Shown: positions 1-8,435, counted from the stretch's first letter. The stretch: DNA of 11,014 nt from Candidatus Heimdallarchaeota archaeon (GCA_021399405.1 JAAFKL010000206.1:1-11014); one strand, 5' to 3'. Notes: generated by a model not told the origin, from the letters alone. Numbers and translations: made by a program.

Positions 1-95
1 ATGATTTGGTGGTTTTTATTTAAATGGAAAATAATATTGGATCTTACCTCTAGATCATCTCCTAGAAGTGCATATTGTGCTGATATCTTTTCCAT
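1..95 (-). CDS. 5' end of a truncated gene, possibly amidohydrolase-like
   Basis: An open frame on the minus strand begins with ATG at 95 and runs off the left edge, giving about 31 residues that begin MEKISAQYALLGDDLEV. An in-frame TGA lies 11 codons upstream with no other start in between, so the ATG is the natural start. A GTGAT element, a partial Shine-Dalgarno match, lies 6 bases before it. The 'I-S-A-x-Y-A-L-L-G-D-D-L-E' opening resembles the first beta strand of amidohydrolase/chlorohydrolase-type metal-dependent hydrolases as I remember them. The metal-binding motifs would lie outside the window, so this is a weak inference. That the stretch codes is more likely than not; what it encodes is uncertain. 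Confidence 0.45.
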   Translation of the reverse strand, partial: MEKISAQYALLGDDLEVRSNIIFHLNKNHQI

Positions 96-133
96 ATGAG
101 TATCACTCTGTACTTTAAATCCTATTCATTTGT

Positions 134-146
134 ATAATTTATTAAA
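134..146 (-). promoter_or_regulatory. Possible TATA element for the truncated left-edge gene
   Basis: Read on the minus strand this is an A/T-only stretch, TTAATAAATTATA. Its centre is about 45 bases before the ATG at 95, which would leave a leader of about 20 bases containing the GTGAT element. The surroundings are very AT-rich, so the match is not specific. Confidence 0.25.
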
Positions 147-170
147 TATTAGGTATAGGGTTTATTTCAT

Positions 171-190
171 ATCTGTATTCAATCTGTATT
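171..190. repeat. Two 9-bp direct repeats at an 11-bp period
   Basis: ATCTGTATT occurs at 171-179 and again at 182-190, so the copies repeat once per helical turn. They lie between the end of the decarboxylase gene and the presumed promoter of the left-edge gene, about 30 bp upstream of its TATA-like stretch. A regulator-binding site upstream of the promoter is possible, but two short copies could also arise by chance. Confidence 0.35.
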
Positions 191-211
191 AACAGTGGGA
201 ATAAATAATCT

Positions 212-1654
212 CTAAAGCAATTCTCTTGCAATCTTTTCTATTGAAGTAATTAGAATATCAAAATCTTCCCTTCTCGACCTCTGATTTGAGATGGCTATTC
301 TTATTGAAAATTTCCCCTTTAGCATTGTATTTGATGGGATTGCGATACCTCTCTCATGCAATTCAAATATTAGCTCCGCATTGAATTTATCCAGATTTTC
401 AATATCTGCATCAACATACCTGAAGTTAACTATATTCATATAACCATCAGATAGTAGTTCGAAATTTTCATTCTCTTCTATTAGTCTAGTAAGATATTTT
501 GCCTGCTGGATATTCTGTTCAACCATTTCACCAAATTTTGTGATGCCATGTTCTTTGATAGTCATCCATATTTTTAGAGCTTTAAATCCACGAGACAATT
601 GCAAACCATAATCTGAATGCCAGTGACTACCTGCGCTTAGTCCTCGGACTTGATGAACAAGGTAATCAGGAGTAATGCTAAATGATTTGTAATGATAATT
701 CTTATTTTTTACAAGAATCATACTGGCTTCATACTGAACATACATCCACTTATGGAAGTCAAATGTAAGTGAATCTGCAAGTTCAATCCCCTCCACTAGG
801 TGTTTAGATTTCTCTGATAATTTACACATCGCACCAAAGGCCCCATCTGCGTGTAACCAAAGGTCATACTTCTTGGCAATTCTTGAGAGTTCTATTAAAT
901 CATCCACAGCACCAGTATTAACTGTACCGACATTTGCTATGATGCAAATTGGTTTTTTCCCATCTTCAATATCTTTTTCTATTGATTTTTTCAACTCTTG
1001 AGTATCAATTTCATATTTTTCATTGACTGATATCTTTCGTAATGAATTATATCCCAGCCCTAATAGCTGCATGGATTTATCAAGTGATGAATGCATTTCA
1101 TTTGAACCATAAAAAATCATCTCTTTCTCTGACGTTGCAACTCCTTGAGTAATAATATCATACCCTGCCTTCACATTTCTTGCAACTGTCAGACCAATGA
1201 AATTACCCATTGAACCTCCAGATACCATCAAACCTGAAGCTTGTCTATCATAGCCCATAAAATCAATAGCCCACTGAACAACTTGATCTTCAATATAATT
1301 AGCAGCATGGTTGCCACCGAGAGAATTTGGATTTAGCATGGCAGTAAGCATCTCTGCAAGAACACCTCCTGGTGTACCTGTACCATTAACCCATGCCCAG
1401 AAACGAGGGTGAACATTACCCATGTTATACGGTTTAATTATCCGATTAAACTCTTCATACACCTTCTCCAAATCAGTTCCATATTTTGGTAAAATCTGTT
1501 TAAATTCATCTTTCATCTCATCTGGAATGGGTTGCCAGATCTTTTGCTCTTTGATATTTTTGAGATAATGGGTCATATCTGTGATCATTTTATGACCAAG
1601 AGCTTCAAATTTTTCCCAATCTACTGGATCAAGATTAATATCTTTCATGCACAT
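212..1654 (-). CDS. Group II PLP-dependent amino-acid decarboxylase (aromatic-amino-acid decarboxylase-like)
   Basis: A cytoplasmic pyridoxal-phosphate enzyme predicted to decarboxylate an L-amino acid to its amine and CO2. Of the family hallmarks, SGGSMGN (145-151) forms the phosphate-binding turn, and His188 in EMHSSLDKS matches the histidine that stacks on the cofactor. HADGAFGA (268-275) supplies Asp270, which binds the pyridine nitrogen, and DFHKW (299-303) supplies Lys302 for the Schiff base. The later HSDYGLQLSRGFKALKIW stretch (346-363) corresponds to the mobile catalytic loop and the following helix. At 480 residues it matches animal aromatic-amino-acid decarboxylases and many bacterial homologues; archaeal MfnA-type tyrosine decarboxylases are shorter (about 380-400). 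The substrate cannot be read from the sequence. Either ATG at 1654 or at 1648 could be the start: no Shine-Dalgarno is visible, and a weak TATA-like ATAATATC lies near 1676. The aldo/keto reductase gene ends 85 bases upstream on the same strand. Confidence 0.9.
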   Translation of the reverse strand: MCMKDINLDPVDWEKFEALGHKMITDMTHYLKNIKEQKIWQPIPDEMKDEFKQILPKYGTDLEKVYEEFNRIIKPYNMGNVHPRFWAWVNGTGTPGGVLAEMLTAMLNPNSLGGNHAANYIEDQVVQWAIDFMGYDRQASGLMVSGGSMGNFIGLTVARNVKAGYDIITQGVATSEKEMIFYGSNEMHSSLDKSMQLLGLGYNSLRKISVNEKYEIDTQELKKSIEKDIEDGKKPICIIANVGTVNTGAVDDLIELSRIAKKYDLWLHADGAFGAMCKLSEKSKHLVEGIELADSLTFDFHKWMYVQYEASMILVKNKNYHYKSFSITPDYLVHQVRGLSAGSHWHSDYGLQLSRGFKALKIWMTIKEHGITKFGEMVEQNIQQAKYLTRLIEENENFELLSDGYMNIVNFRYVDADIENLDKFNAELIFELHERGIAIPSNTMLKGKFSIRIAISNQRSRREDFDILITSIEKIARELL

Positions 1655-1739
1655 ATAAAGGGAAATTGGTTGATATTATCAAGATTTCTACTATGAGACG
1701 ATCACTAGTATGGATTGAGGATTCTCCTGCAATATATTT

Positions 1740-2525
1740 TTAGAAATTATCTAGTTCATCCATATCATTGTTGTCAATTTCAAAATCATAAATAGAGGCA
1801 TTCTCTTCTATCCTTCCTTTGTTGGATGACTTGGGTATCTCGATTACTCCTTTTTGCAATCCCCATCTGATGAGCACTTGTGCTGTACTTTTGTTGTAAT
1901 GTGATGCTATTTCAAGTAATTTTTTGTCTCTAAGCTTTTTCCCCTCAACAAGGGGGCTGTAAGCTGTTATCAGGATCTTTTCTGATTTGCAATATTCAAG
2001 AAGCTCGGCATCAAAACTATAGGGGTGAAACCTCACTTGATTGGTGACTGGCTGTACATCCCCCAAATCTTTTAGGGTCTCAATCTCATTGATCGAGTAA
2101 TTTGAAACTCCTATAGATTTGAGTTCATCACTGTTGTATAATTCCAATAATGCTTTCCAGGTATCATTCGTTCGTTTCTTTTCAGAAGGCCAGTGTACTA
2201 GATATAGATCGATATATTCAAGGTTGAGGAGTTTGAAGCTATTTTCAAAAGCCTTTTTGCTATTATCAAATCCAAAATCATTGGGCCAGACCTTAGTGGT
2301 AACAAATATTTCCTCTCTCGGAATAGATGAATTCCTAATAGCTTCACCAACTTCTTTTTCGTTTTTGTAATAAGTTGCTGTATCCACATGTCTGTATCCA
2401 AATTCAAAAGCCCACTCAAGTGCCTGTTTTAATTCTTTCTCATACATATCCCATGTTCCCATACCAAGAGCTGGTATCTCAAGGGAATTATTCATTCTGT
2501 ATCTAGTTCCAATTTCTATTTTCAT
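1740..2525 (-). CDS. Aldo/keto reductase family oxidoreductase
   Basis: A soluble NAD(P)H-dependent reductase of the aldo/keto reductase superfamily, expected to reduce aldehydes or ketones to alcohols. The catalytic tetrad is complete: Asp48 and Tyr53 in VDTATYYKNE, Lys78 in TTKVWP and His111 in LVHWPS. Further family motifs are GMGTW near the N-terminus (21-25), IGVSNYS (138-144), NQVRFHP (162-168), AYSPL (188-192) and IPKSSNKGRIEEN (230-242), the last of which contacts the 2'-phosphate of NADPH in characterised members. At 261 residues it is slightly short for the family (about 270-320) but has no obvious gap. The physiological substrate is unknown. Whether it acts with the neighbouring decarboxylase, for example on an amine-derived aldehyde, is speculative. 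A good TATA-like element about 30 bases before the ATG suggests independent transcription from the large membrane-protein gene upstream. Confidence 0.92.
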   Translation of the reverse strand: MKIEIGTRYRMNNSLEIPALGMGTWDMYEKELKQALEWAFEFGYRHVDTATYYKNEKEVGEAIRNSSIPREEIFVTTKVWPNDFGFDNSKKAFENSFKLLNLEYIDLYLVHWPSEKKRTNDTWKALLELYNSDELKSIGVSNYSINEIETLKDLGDVQPVTNQVRFHPYSFDAELLEYCKSEKILITAYSPLVEGKKLRDKKLLEIASHYNKSTAQVLIRWGLQKGVIEIPKSSNKGRIEENASIYDFEIDNNDMDELDNF

Positions 2526-2550
2526 ATTAGAAGATGGATTTTATTCACTC

Positions 2551-2561
2551 TTATTTATTTT
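2551..2561 (-). promoter_or_regulatory. TATA-like element for the aldo/keto reductase gene
   Basis: The minus-strand sequence AAAATAAATAA is centred about 31 bases before the ATG at 2525, predicting a transcription start a few bases upstream of the codon. A second A/T run at 2581-2593 (AATATATATTAAA) is an alternative with a longer leader. Confidence 0.35.
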
Positions 2562-2637
2562 GCTAAGGATATATTCTAGGTTTAATATATATTGTATTGT
2601 GATTTACATCTAAAGGGGAAATGGACGGTCTAGCACC

Positions 2638-5600
2638 TTATATTTTCATTGTTGCATCATCCGAATCTAAAATATCTTCATGGGGTTTAAGCAATCCTGA
2701 AATCCGATTGAAGGAGGCTGCAAACCAAAGGAAATCTATTCCTGTAAAAATTCCTGATAATGCTTTATCTAGCGGATCAATGAAAAACATAAGATCCAAA
2801 AAGAATTTAATAATCACCAGCATGAATATGGCAATTGATACTATGATTAGTTTTCTATCATTTGTATAAAACGCAACAATTGATAGAAATACAGCAACTA
2901 TGCTGAGAATGAGAACAGCCATCGGACTTGAAAAGAAGGCTAGCAATGTTGATTGCAGTAGTACAATAAATGAAGCAATCATTCCTGCCTTACTCACCTT
3001 GGATACCATTACTTTTCTCTCATATATTGCAAGAATTATCAGTGATGAAACCGTGATAGTTGCTAGTATCTGATTCATCTCATTTGATTTGATAAATTGC
3101 AGATGAGTGAATTGCAGAGATGATACAATAATGAGTAATATAATATTGACAGCTACTGCAACTGTGATGAAATCTAATTCAGGCATCAGCTCTTTAGAAT
3201 CTCTTCTTTCATTTATCTGCCATGCAATGTAAATGAATGATATCCATATCATCGCAGTGATAATAAATCTGTATGCCTGGACAGCCATCTCGCTATTGAA
3301 AAGAGTATATATCTCAAAATCCAGATCAAATACTGAGGAAAGCAGAATAAGGTTACCAAGGAGGAAAACAATTGACTGCATAATTTTCCTCTCATCATCC
3401 ATATTTCTGATCTGAAACATGATCATCAAGGAGATGATTTGAAATATTACTAAACCATCTATTATCAATAATGAACCGATACCGATAAAGACCAGCATCA
3501 AAATTGTTGTAAAGCAGTAGATCATCAGATTCTTGATTGTATTGCTCATTGAGGTAAATAATGGAATGAGTATTTTTGAATAACTCAAGACTAGTATTAT
3601 GAGGATAAAGAATATATTTGTACCAATTCTACTGGATAAGCTGAAACCTATTAGATTAGTAGTAAGTGATATCAGATAGACCATCAAAACTGGCTTGCTG
3701 ATGGTCATTTCTTCTCTTACTCGGTTACCTATTAATAACAACATTAATGTAATAATATTGCCGAAAATATCTGCTAAAGGATTTGCAACCAATAGCAGGA
3801 GCAGGTAATTTAAAATACCTAGTATTGAGAATTGCTTTACCTTGTCTATTATCACAATGGTTGATGATTTATAGAAATTAAAATAACTGAGAATCATAAA
3901 CCCAATCAATCCAATCTGTGACACCATCCAAGTAGTATTCTCAAGTATTAAATCCTGAAACTGATTTTCAAAATTCTGGTATACCACACTAGTTAACAAC
4001 CATATAGATAGTAGAAATACGGTGGGTATCCAGCTTTCATTTCTAATACTGAATATTGTAAACAGGATAACAACACCCAGGATTATATAAGTAATCATTA
4101 CAGAGAGTGACCACACAGACACTCCAAATAATGAAACCACCTCACCATAGTTTACCATTCTCATCCATATAGCCTCAAATAAAAAGATCAAATACCAATA
4201 TTCCTTTTTATTAATCAATATGGAAAATAAACTGCAAATAAATAATATTAAAATAAATCCATTAAGTAACCAATGATTTACAATATTGCTGCTCATTAAA
4301 ATTAAGGGTAAACTCGAAAGAATCCATCCTGAAGGTAAATTATCGAATTTAGCTCTCCCAATAATCCCAATAATAAAAATAATTGAAAATCCAATCAATC
4401 CGAAAATAAATGCCTGATCAATTGATTCAAGATTGTAAGTAATTGAGCTTGAGCCAACAAGTGTATAGAAAACAGATATTATCAAGTATGGTATCTTAAT
4501 ACTGGTGAATCTAGTTAATAAGTAGAGAACAATAACTATCAGATAAACAAGAATCATAAAAGAGATATCAGTTTTCTTGAGGATATAAAAGATAGATAGA
4601 TTAATGCCTATCAGTAATATCTGTATATTGACCTCTCTATCTGCTATACCATTTTTTCTAATAGATGGAAGATAAAGCAATAATAGAATCATAATCATAT
4701 GAAGAACACAATACCAAATCATAGTCCCCTCCACATACAATCTAGCTGATGTAATGATTGAAATTGAAAATAGCACTATCCTTGCGATTTGAGCATATTT
4801 CTCTTTTATTTCAGGTAATAGTCTTACCATGACCAGTAAAATAATGATTTCCATAACAACCATGTTAACCCCAGTATTGAAGATACTATAGAGAAACATG
4901 ATGATGACCATTACGGATGTAATCAGTGTCTGATAGAAATTATCTGTATCCTTGATACTTATTGAGAAATACAAAACCCAAGAGGCTGCAAATAAACCAA
5001 CTAGAATATGGCTGAAAGGAGCAACAATAGCTCCTCTACTCATGGCTAGGTAGATGGGAATTAACGGTAGAAAATATATGGATAATGCAGTTCTAATGCC
5101 GCTTTCCTTTCTGAATCGAATAATCTCCCTATCCTGCAAATAGAAGATTATTGGTAATATTATTACATGAATGACAGCAACTGGGAAGAGATATGAGGTA
5201 TTGATTACCTCCACATCAAATAGGATAATTGTCTCTATAATTAATGAGCTTCCAATAACTGGCATCGAGGGATATTTTAAACCTGATACATGTGAGATTA
5301 TTACCATGGCAATAATTACCAGAGTATAGTAAAGTGGATCTATGTAACTCGATCCACCCATATAAAGAATGGTTATCCAACCCATATAACTTGCAATAAC
5401 CCGGTGGATCTGCTGATACATTGATTCTTCTTGAGATCGGAGAACAAATGTTCCCACTGTACTCAATACCAGGGCCACCAATAGCAATAGATATCGACTA
5501 AAGGTATCACGAAATGCAATATCTAGGAAAAATGAACTAATATAGGTTAATCCCTCAAATAAAAGGAACAGAGATACAATCATTGCTGATTCTATTTTTT

Positions 5601-5886
5601 TAGTAAATATACCAAAAATGGCTAAAGCCAATATTGATCCTGCTGCAATATAACCCCCAGTGATTATGCTTTTCAAAGAAATTTCATATAGTACCTCCTC
5701 AAATATGATGAAAAGTGAGTAGAGAATGACAATCAAACCCAATCCTGAGAGAAATGGAATAGCATTTTTTACCTTGAAGTACCTCGAGTAATCCCTTGGT
5801 TTCTGTTTTATTATCTGCTTTCCACACGAAGTGCAGAATTTCAGATTTTTTTCTATAGGTGCTTTACAATAGCTACAAGATTTCAG
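2638..5886 (-). CDS. Giant polytopic membrane protein with N-terminal zinc ribbon (CTG start; DUF2339-like?)
   Basis: I read this gene from CTG at 5886, giving 1082 residues. The first internal TTG at 5742 leaves out 48 in-frame, stop-free codons. The CTG sits 3 bases after a perfect GGTGAT ribosome-binding site, and no ATG, GTG or TTG lies between the upstream gene's stop and residue 48. The added segment is a compact zinc ribbon: Cys4-x2-Cys7 (CSYC) and Cys18-x2-Cys21 (CTSC), followed by a basic linker. The rest is almost wholly hydrophobic, with about 35 predicted membrane helices (counted by eye) joined by short loops, and no large soluble domain. The tail ends with an acidic stretch, HEDILDSDDATMKI. 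The last helices (K-F-F-L-D-L then L-x-G-x-x-T-G) faintly recall the DUF2339 family of many-helix proteins. I see no catalytic motif of transporters or GT-C glycosyltransferases. It is the third gene of an operon with two surface-anchored proteins, which suggests a joint envelope function. Confidence 0.8.
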   Translation of the reverse strand: MKSCSYCKAPIEKNLKFCTSCGKQIIKQKPRDYSRYFKVKNAIPFLSGLGLIVILYSLFIIFEEVLYEISLKSIITGGYIAAGSILALAIFGIFTKKIESAMIVSLFLLFEGLTYISSFFLDIAFRDTFSRYLLLLVALVLSTVGTFVLRSQEESMYQQIHRVIASYMGWITILYMGGSSYIDPLYYTLVIIAMVIISHVSGLKYPSMPVIGSSLIIETIILFDVEVINTSYLFPVAVIHVIILPIIFYLQDREIIRFRKESGIRTALSIYFLPLIPIYLAMSRGAIVAPFSHILVGLFAASWVLYFSISIKDTDNFYQTLITSVMVIIMFLYSIFNTGVNMVVMEIIILLVMVRLLPEIKEKYAQIARIVLFSISIITSARLYVEGTMIWYCVLHMIMILLLLYLPSIRKNGIADREVNIQILLIGINLSIFYILKKTDISFMILVYLIVIVLYLLTRFTSIKIPYLIISVFYTLVGSSSITYNLESIDQAFIFGLIGFSIIFIIGIIGRAKFDNLPSGWILSSLPLILMSSNIVNHWLLNGFILILFICSLFSILINKKEYWYLIFLFEAIWMRMVNYGEVVSLFGVSVWSLSVMITYIILGVVILFTIFSIRNESWIPTVFLLSIWLLTSVVYQNFENQFQDLILENTTWMVSQIGLIGFMILSYFNFYKSSTIVIIDKVKQFSILGILNYLLLLLVANPLADIFGNIITLMLLLIGNRVREEMTISKPVLMVYLISLTTNLIGFSLSSRIGTNIFFILIILVLSYSKILIPLFTSMSNTIKNLMIYCFTTILMLVFIGIGSLLIIDGLVIFQIISLMIMFQIRNMDDERKIMQSIVFLLGNLILLSSVFDLDFEIYTLFNSEMAVQAYRFIITAMIWISFIYIAWQINERRDSKELMPELDFITVAVAVNIILLIIVSSLQFTHLQFIKSNEMNQILATITVSSLIILAIYERKVMVSKVSKAGMIASFIVLLQSTLLAFFSSPMAVLILSIVAVFLSIVAFYTNDRKLIIVSIAIFMLVIIKFFLDLMFFIDPLDKALSGIFTGIDFLWFAASFNRISGLLKPHEDILDSDDATMKI

Positions 5887-5889
5887 AGT

Positions 5890-5895
5890 ATCACC
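5890..5895 (-). promoter_or_regulatory. Shine-Dalgarno GGTGAT that defines the zinc-ribbon start
   Basis: GGTGAT is an exact complement to the archaeal 16S rRNA 3' end core (AUCACC). It lies between the TAG of the upstream gene (5900-5898) and the CTG at 5886, leaving three bases to the CTG. It supports initiation there over the internal TTG at 5742. Confidence 0.6.
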
Positions 5896-5897
5896 CT

Positions 5898-7466
5898 CTA
5901 TTCCTTGGCCTCTCCAGTTTTCTTTTGTAAACTCCTCAAGAAATAGACAAATACTATTATCAGAAGTACACTAAATAGAGTTACCGTTTGTGTTGATAAT
6001 ACAAGACCAGTATCTTTGATGACTAAGAATGCACTCTGCACAAAATCAGTGATTATGGTTTCAGATCTTAATACAACAAGCATTTCATTATCCACTACAT
6101 CTGAATCAGGACGAACAGGGGTGAATTCAAGACTGATTGTTTCTAGTGATCCAGTTCCAGTGATAATTTGTGATATTTTCTGCGGATCCTCACTGCCTTT
6201 CCAGAAATAGAGGGTCAGATTGAATTCTGTATTCTCAGAAGCGGAATAAGTGATATTCACAACTGCAGTGTCACTGAACTCGATCTCTGATAGAAAATCA
6301 ATTCTAGAAATTAATGGCATCTGTGATAAAGCATAAATTAGCAATAGGTTATCAAATGTGGCTATATGATTGCTCCCTTGGGTTCCATCTCTTGAAATGG
6401 TTGATTCAAATATTTTTCCAGTTCTGAAATATGCCATTATAGTTTGCCACAGGGAAAGGAGATCAATTCTTGCAGATTCATTTCCTAGAGCAACCAATTT
6501 CTGAAAGGCAAGTAAAAGGAAAGCATGTGAAGATAATGATTTTGATTTCTGAATGGGTTTATCATCAATAAATATCTCAAAATATCCCCCAGTTAATCCT
6601 ATATCCAAACAATAGGCCAAAATATAGTCAATAGCTGCAGTTGCATCATCAAAATACTGCTGTGTGCCTGTTATCTCAAATAATTTAAGCGCGAGGAGTG
6701 AATAAATGGCAGTGTTTTTCAAAGACACTAAATTATCATGAAATCCCCTAGCATAGATTGTATGGATCCCACCATTTTCACTTGTCATATTCGCCTTGAC
6801 AAACTCAAAAACATTAATCGCATTCGGTAAAAGATCTGCAAATCTTACTGGATCCTCGGTAATAATGTAGGCTGAGAATAGATTATGATACGCATTGAAT
6901 ATATTGGCGCTAATTTTATTATCAACACGAAAGCTTGGTAGAAATAGATCACCATCAATGAAATTATGAATATCCTTGGCAAGAAACTCAGCACGATTAT
7001 CCTGTTTCTGTATCAGGAGTGTATCATTGAGTCGTTTGGACAGTTCTGTAAATCCCCACATCAACATCAGATTATCCTCCATATTACGTTGATTACTTAC
7101 GAAATCATTACCATCCTCATAGAAAGATGCCACTAAGATCTCACTAGGGTCTGTTAGGAAGGTTGAAGCAAAGTCAGATATTGCTAGAGCTTTGTTTAGA
7201 TAATCAATTGTGCCATATATATCATAAAGGTTGACTGCTGAAAGCATAGCCAGGGCCTGATCAATGCCCTTGAAGATATCATTTCCAGAAGTACCTTTTA
7301 ATGATGCTTTAATACCATTATTTTGCATCGCCAGAGTAAAAATATCTTCAAAATACCTGGTTTTGCTATCACCTTCAACATTTTTCATATAAGGCTCTGC
7401 AGAGGTATTTATCATGCTTGAGGAAACTATTAAAAATACAATTAGAAAGCTTATTGATTTTTTCAT
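5898..7466 (-). CDS. Secreted, C-terminally membrane-anchored helical-repeat (alpha/alpha-toroid-like) protein
   Basis: A surface protein of 522 residues. Residues 1-23 form a signal peptide (MKKS, hydrophobic core, T-S-A before E24). Residues about 35-385 are helical, with repeated hairpin-like segments separated by turns rich in G, N and D, such as NGGIHTIYARGFHDN (231-245) and TGGYFEIF (292-299). This pattern resembles alpha/alpha-toroid folds of glycoside hydrolases, epimerases and related proteins. I cannot point to a catalytic acid pair, so enzymatic activity is unproven. Residues about 390-487 look like a beta-sandwich stalk. A membrane helix (about 491-510) is followed by a polar tail, RSLQKKTGEAKE, placing the bulk outside the cell. 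N-x-S/T sequons occur at N147, N226, N404 and N416. The start ATG overlaps the TGA of the upstream gene (ATGA), and a GGAG site lies 6 bases ahead, so translation is coupled. The membrane protein starts 11 bases after its stop. Confidence 0.78.
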   Translation of the reverse strand: MKKSISFLIVFLIVSSSMINTSAEPYMKNVEGDSKTRYFEDIFTLAMQNNGIKASLKGTSGNDIFKGIDQALAMLSAVNLYDIYGTIDYLNKALAISDFASTFLTDPSEILVASFYEDGNDFVSNQRNMEDNLMLMWGFTELSKRLNDTLLIQKQDNRAEFLAKDIHNFIDGDLFLPSFRVDNKISANIFNAYHNLFSAYIITEDPVRFADLLPNAINVFEFVKANMTSENGGIHTIYARGFHDNLVSLKNTAIYSLLALKLFEITGTQQYFDDATAAIDYILAYCLDIGLTGGYFEIFIDDKPIQKSKSLSSHAFLLLAFQKLVALGNESARIDLLSLWQTIMAYFRTGKIFESTISRDGTQGSNHIATFDNLLLIYALSQMPLISRIDFLSEIEFSDTAVVNITYSASENTEFNLTLYFWKGSEDPQKISQIITGTGSLETISLEFTPVRPDSDVVDNEMLVVLRSETIITDFVQSAFLVIKDTGLVLSTQTVTLFSVLLIIVFVYFLRSLQKKTGEAKE

Positions 7467-8332
7467 TCTCTTCTCCTCTTTAGCAATATCATGGCTAACA
7501 TGGAAATGGATAGCAATCCAATTGTCAGAGGAGCATCTGCCTGTAAATCTTCTACAGCATCAACTCCCAATACATCTACAATATCATTAACATCGGGGAT
7601 CTGGGCTGTCTGTGTTATCCCAGATTCAGGCACATAAGCTTGAATATCCTGATCCTCTGGTCCCGCAAGTTTGAGATCAACATAGCCAGTTGCATTATTT
7701 ATTGACGATGGGTATACGAAGTAATTGGTGGAATTACCCTCGATTAATTTTGTCTGCGTAGTTAAGCCTATAAATGTGTTAGATGGAGTTGCTATCTGCC
7801 AGCCATCATACTGGATATAGCTAGAGATGAGTTTGAATCTCATCTCAAAGTATACTTTCTGATCATCATTTTTGCTGAAAAATAAAAATTCATCGGCATT
7901 CAAATCACTAAGATCTTTACTCCACTTTGAGCCATCCCAGTGGAGATCTGTCATTTGGTTATTCATATTAAGTGTTTTTCCATCTTCTGGAGCACTTAGA
8001 GCTCCATCTCCATCTGTATCAAATACTAGAGTAAATTCCACTGAAGTTGCATCTTCAATATCCAGACTTGCTCCGATATAGAAATACTCCTCATTATTGG
8101 TAAATTGGAAAAACAAGTTTCTAGTTAAATTACCATTATTAAGCAGAATTAACTCTCGTCCTGCTTTTGCCCACTCTGTATCATCAATGTTTCCGTCAAT
8201 GACGATTGTATGTTCTATATATTGAGAGCGAAATATGTAGATATTCCCCTCAACAATCAAAGTCCCCTGAATACTACGGCATGATAGCAACAGGACAAAA
8301 AAACTAAATGCGATAATTAACCTCATCCTCAT
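7463..8332 (-). CDS. Secreted, membrane-anchored CBM9-like domain protein
   Basis: First gene of the three-gene surface operon. I start it at ATG 8332 (289 residues). An upstream in-frame TTG at 8347 would add five residues, but a TATA element at 8361-8370 predicts transcription starting near 8341, after that TTG. ATG at 8326 is also possible. Residues 1-23 are a signal peptide. Residues about 42-222 fit a CBM9-like (DOMON-type) beta-sandwich: TIVIDGNIDDTEW (42-54) is the typical opening, FQFTNNEEYFYIGASL (76-91) follows, and DTDGDGALSAPEDG (105-118) is a D-x-D-x-D-G calcium-loop motif. Such domains bind sugars or heme in known proteins; the ligand here is unknown. An acidic linker (about 224-267) leads to a membrane helix (268-285) and the tail KRRRE, so the domain should face outside. 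Sequons include N69 and N200. L-L-S-C at 15-18 loosely resembles a lipobox. Confidence 0.75.
   Translation of the reverse strand: MRMRLIIAFSFFVLLLSCRSIQGTLIVEGNIYIFRSQYIEHTIVIDGNIDDTEWAKAGRELILLNNGNLTRNLFFQFTNNEEYFYIGASLDIEDATSVEFTLVFDTDGDGALSAPEDGKTLNMNNQMTDLHWDGSKWSKDLSDLNADEFLFFSKNDDQKVYFEMRFKLISSYIQYDGWQIATPSNTFIGLTTQTKLIEGNSTNYFVYPSSINNATGYVDLKLAGPEDQDIQAYVPESGITQTAQIPDVNDIVDVLGVDAVEDLQADAPLTIGLLSISMLAMILLKRRRE
7472..7478 (-). promoter_or_regulatory. Shine-Dalgarno GAGGAGA before the toroid-like gene
   Basis: The site lies inside the last codons (K-R-R-R-E) of the upstream CBM9-like gene. Its GGAG core (7476-7473) is 6 bases from the ATG at 7466. With the 4-base ATGA overlap this indicates translational coupling of the two genes. 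Confidence 0.6.
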
Positions 8333-8360
8333 GAATTGATCATACAACTTTGTCTTCAGA

Positions 8361-8370
8361 ACTATATTAA
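8361..8370 (-). promoter_or_regulatory. TATA-like element for the three-gene surface operon
   Basis: The minus-strand sequence TTAATATAGT is centred about 34 bases before ATG 8332 and about 19 before TTG 8347. At the usual archaeal spacing of about 25, transcription would start near 8341, which favours the ATG start. Confidence 0.4.
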
Positions 8371-8435
8371 CCTTCTTGGATTGTGTAAGAATTATGATTT
8401 TTAATTAGATTTGGAAATAAGTTCAAATGAATATA

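Noticed and set aside
2119..2370. Plus-strand open frame within the aldo/keto reductase gene, and similar overlapping frames elsewhere
   Set aside because: It lies antisense to a gene with a complete catalytic tetrad and has no recognisable motifs of its own. The other overlapping frames fail for the same reason.
212..2525. Decarboxylase plus aldo/keto reductase as a dedicated amine pathway
   Set aside because: The genes share a strand but are 85 bases apart, with a weak promoter between them. No amine oxidase or aminotransferase links the two reactions, so adjacency alone is too weak.
8273..8290. Lipobox-like L-L-S-C in the CBM9-like protein
   Set aside because: The residue before Cys is acceptable, but the protein already has a C-terminal membrane anchor and a usable signal-peptide site a few residues later, so lipidation is not well supported.
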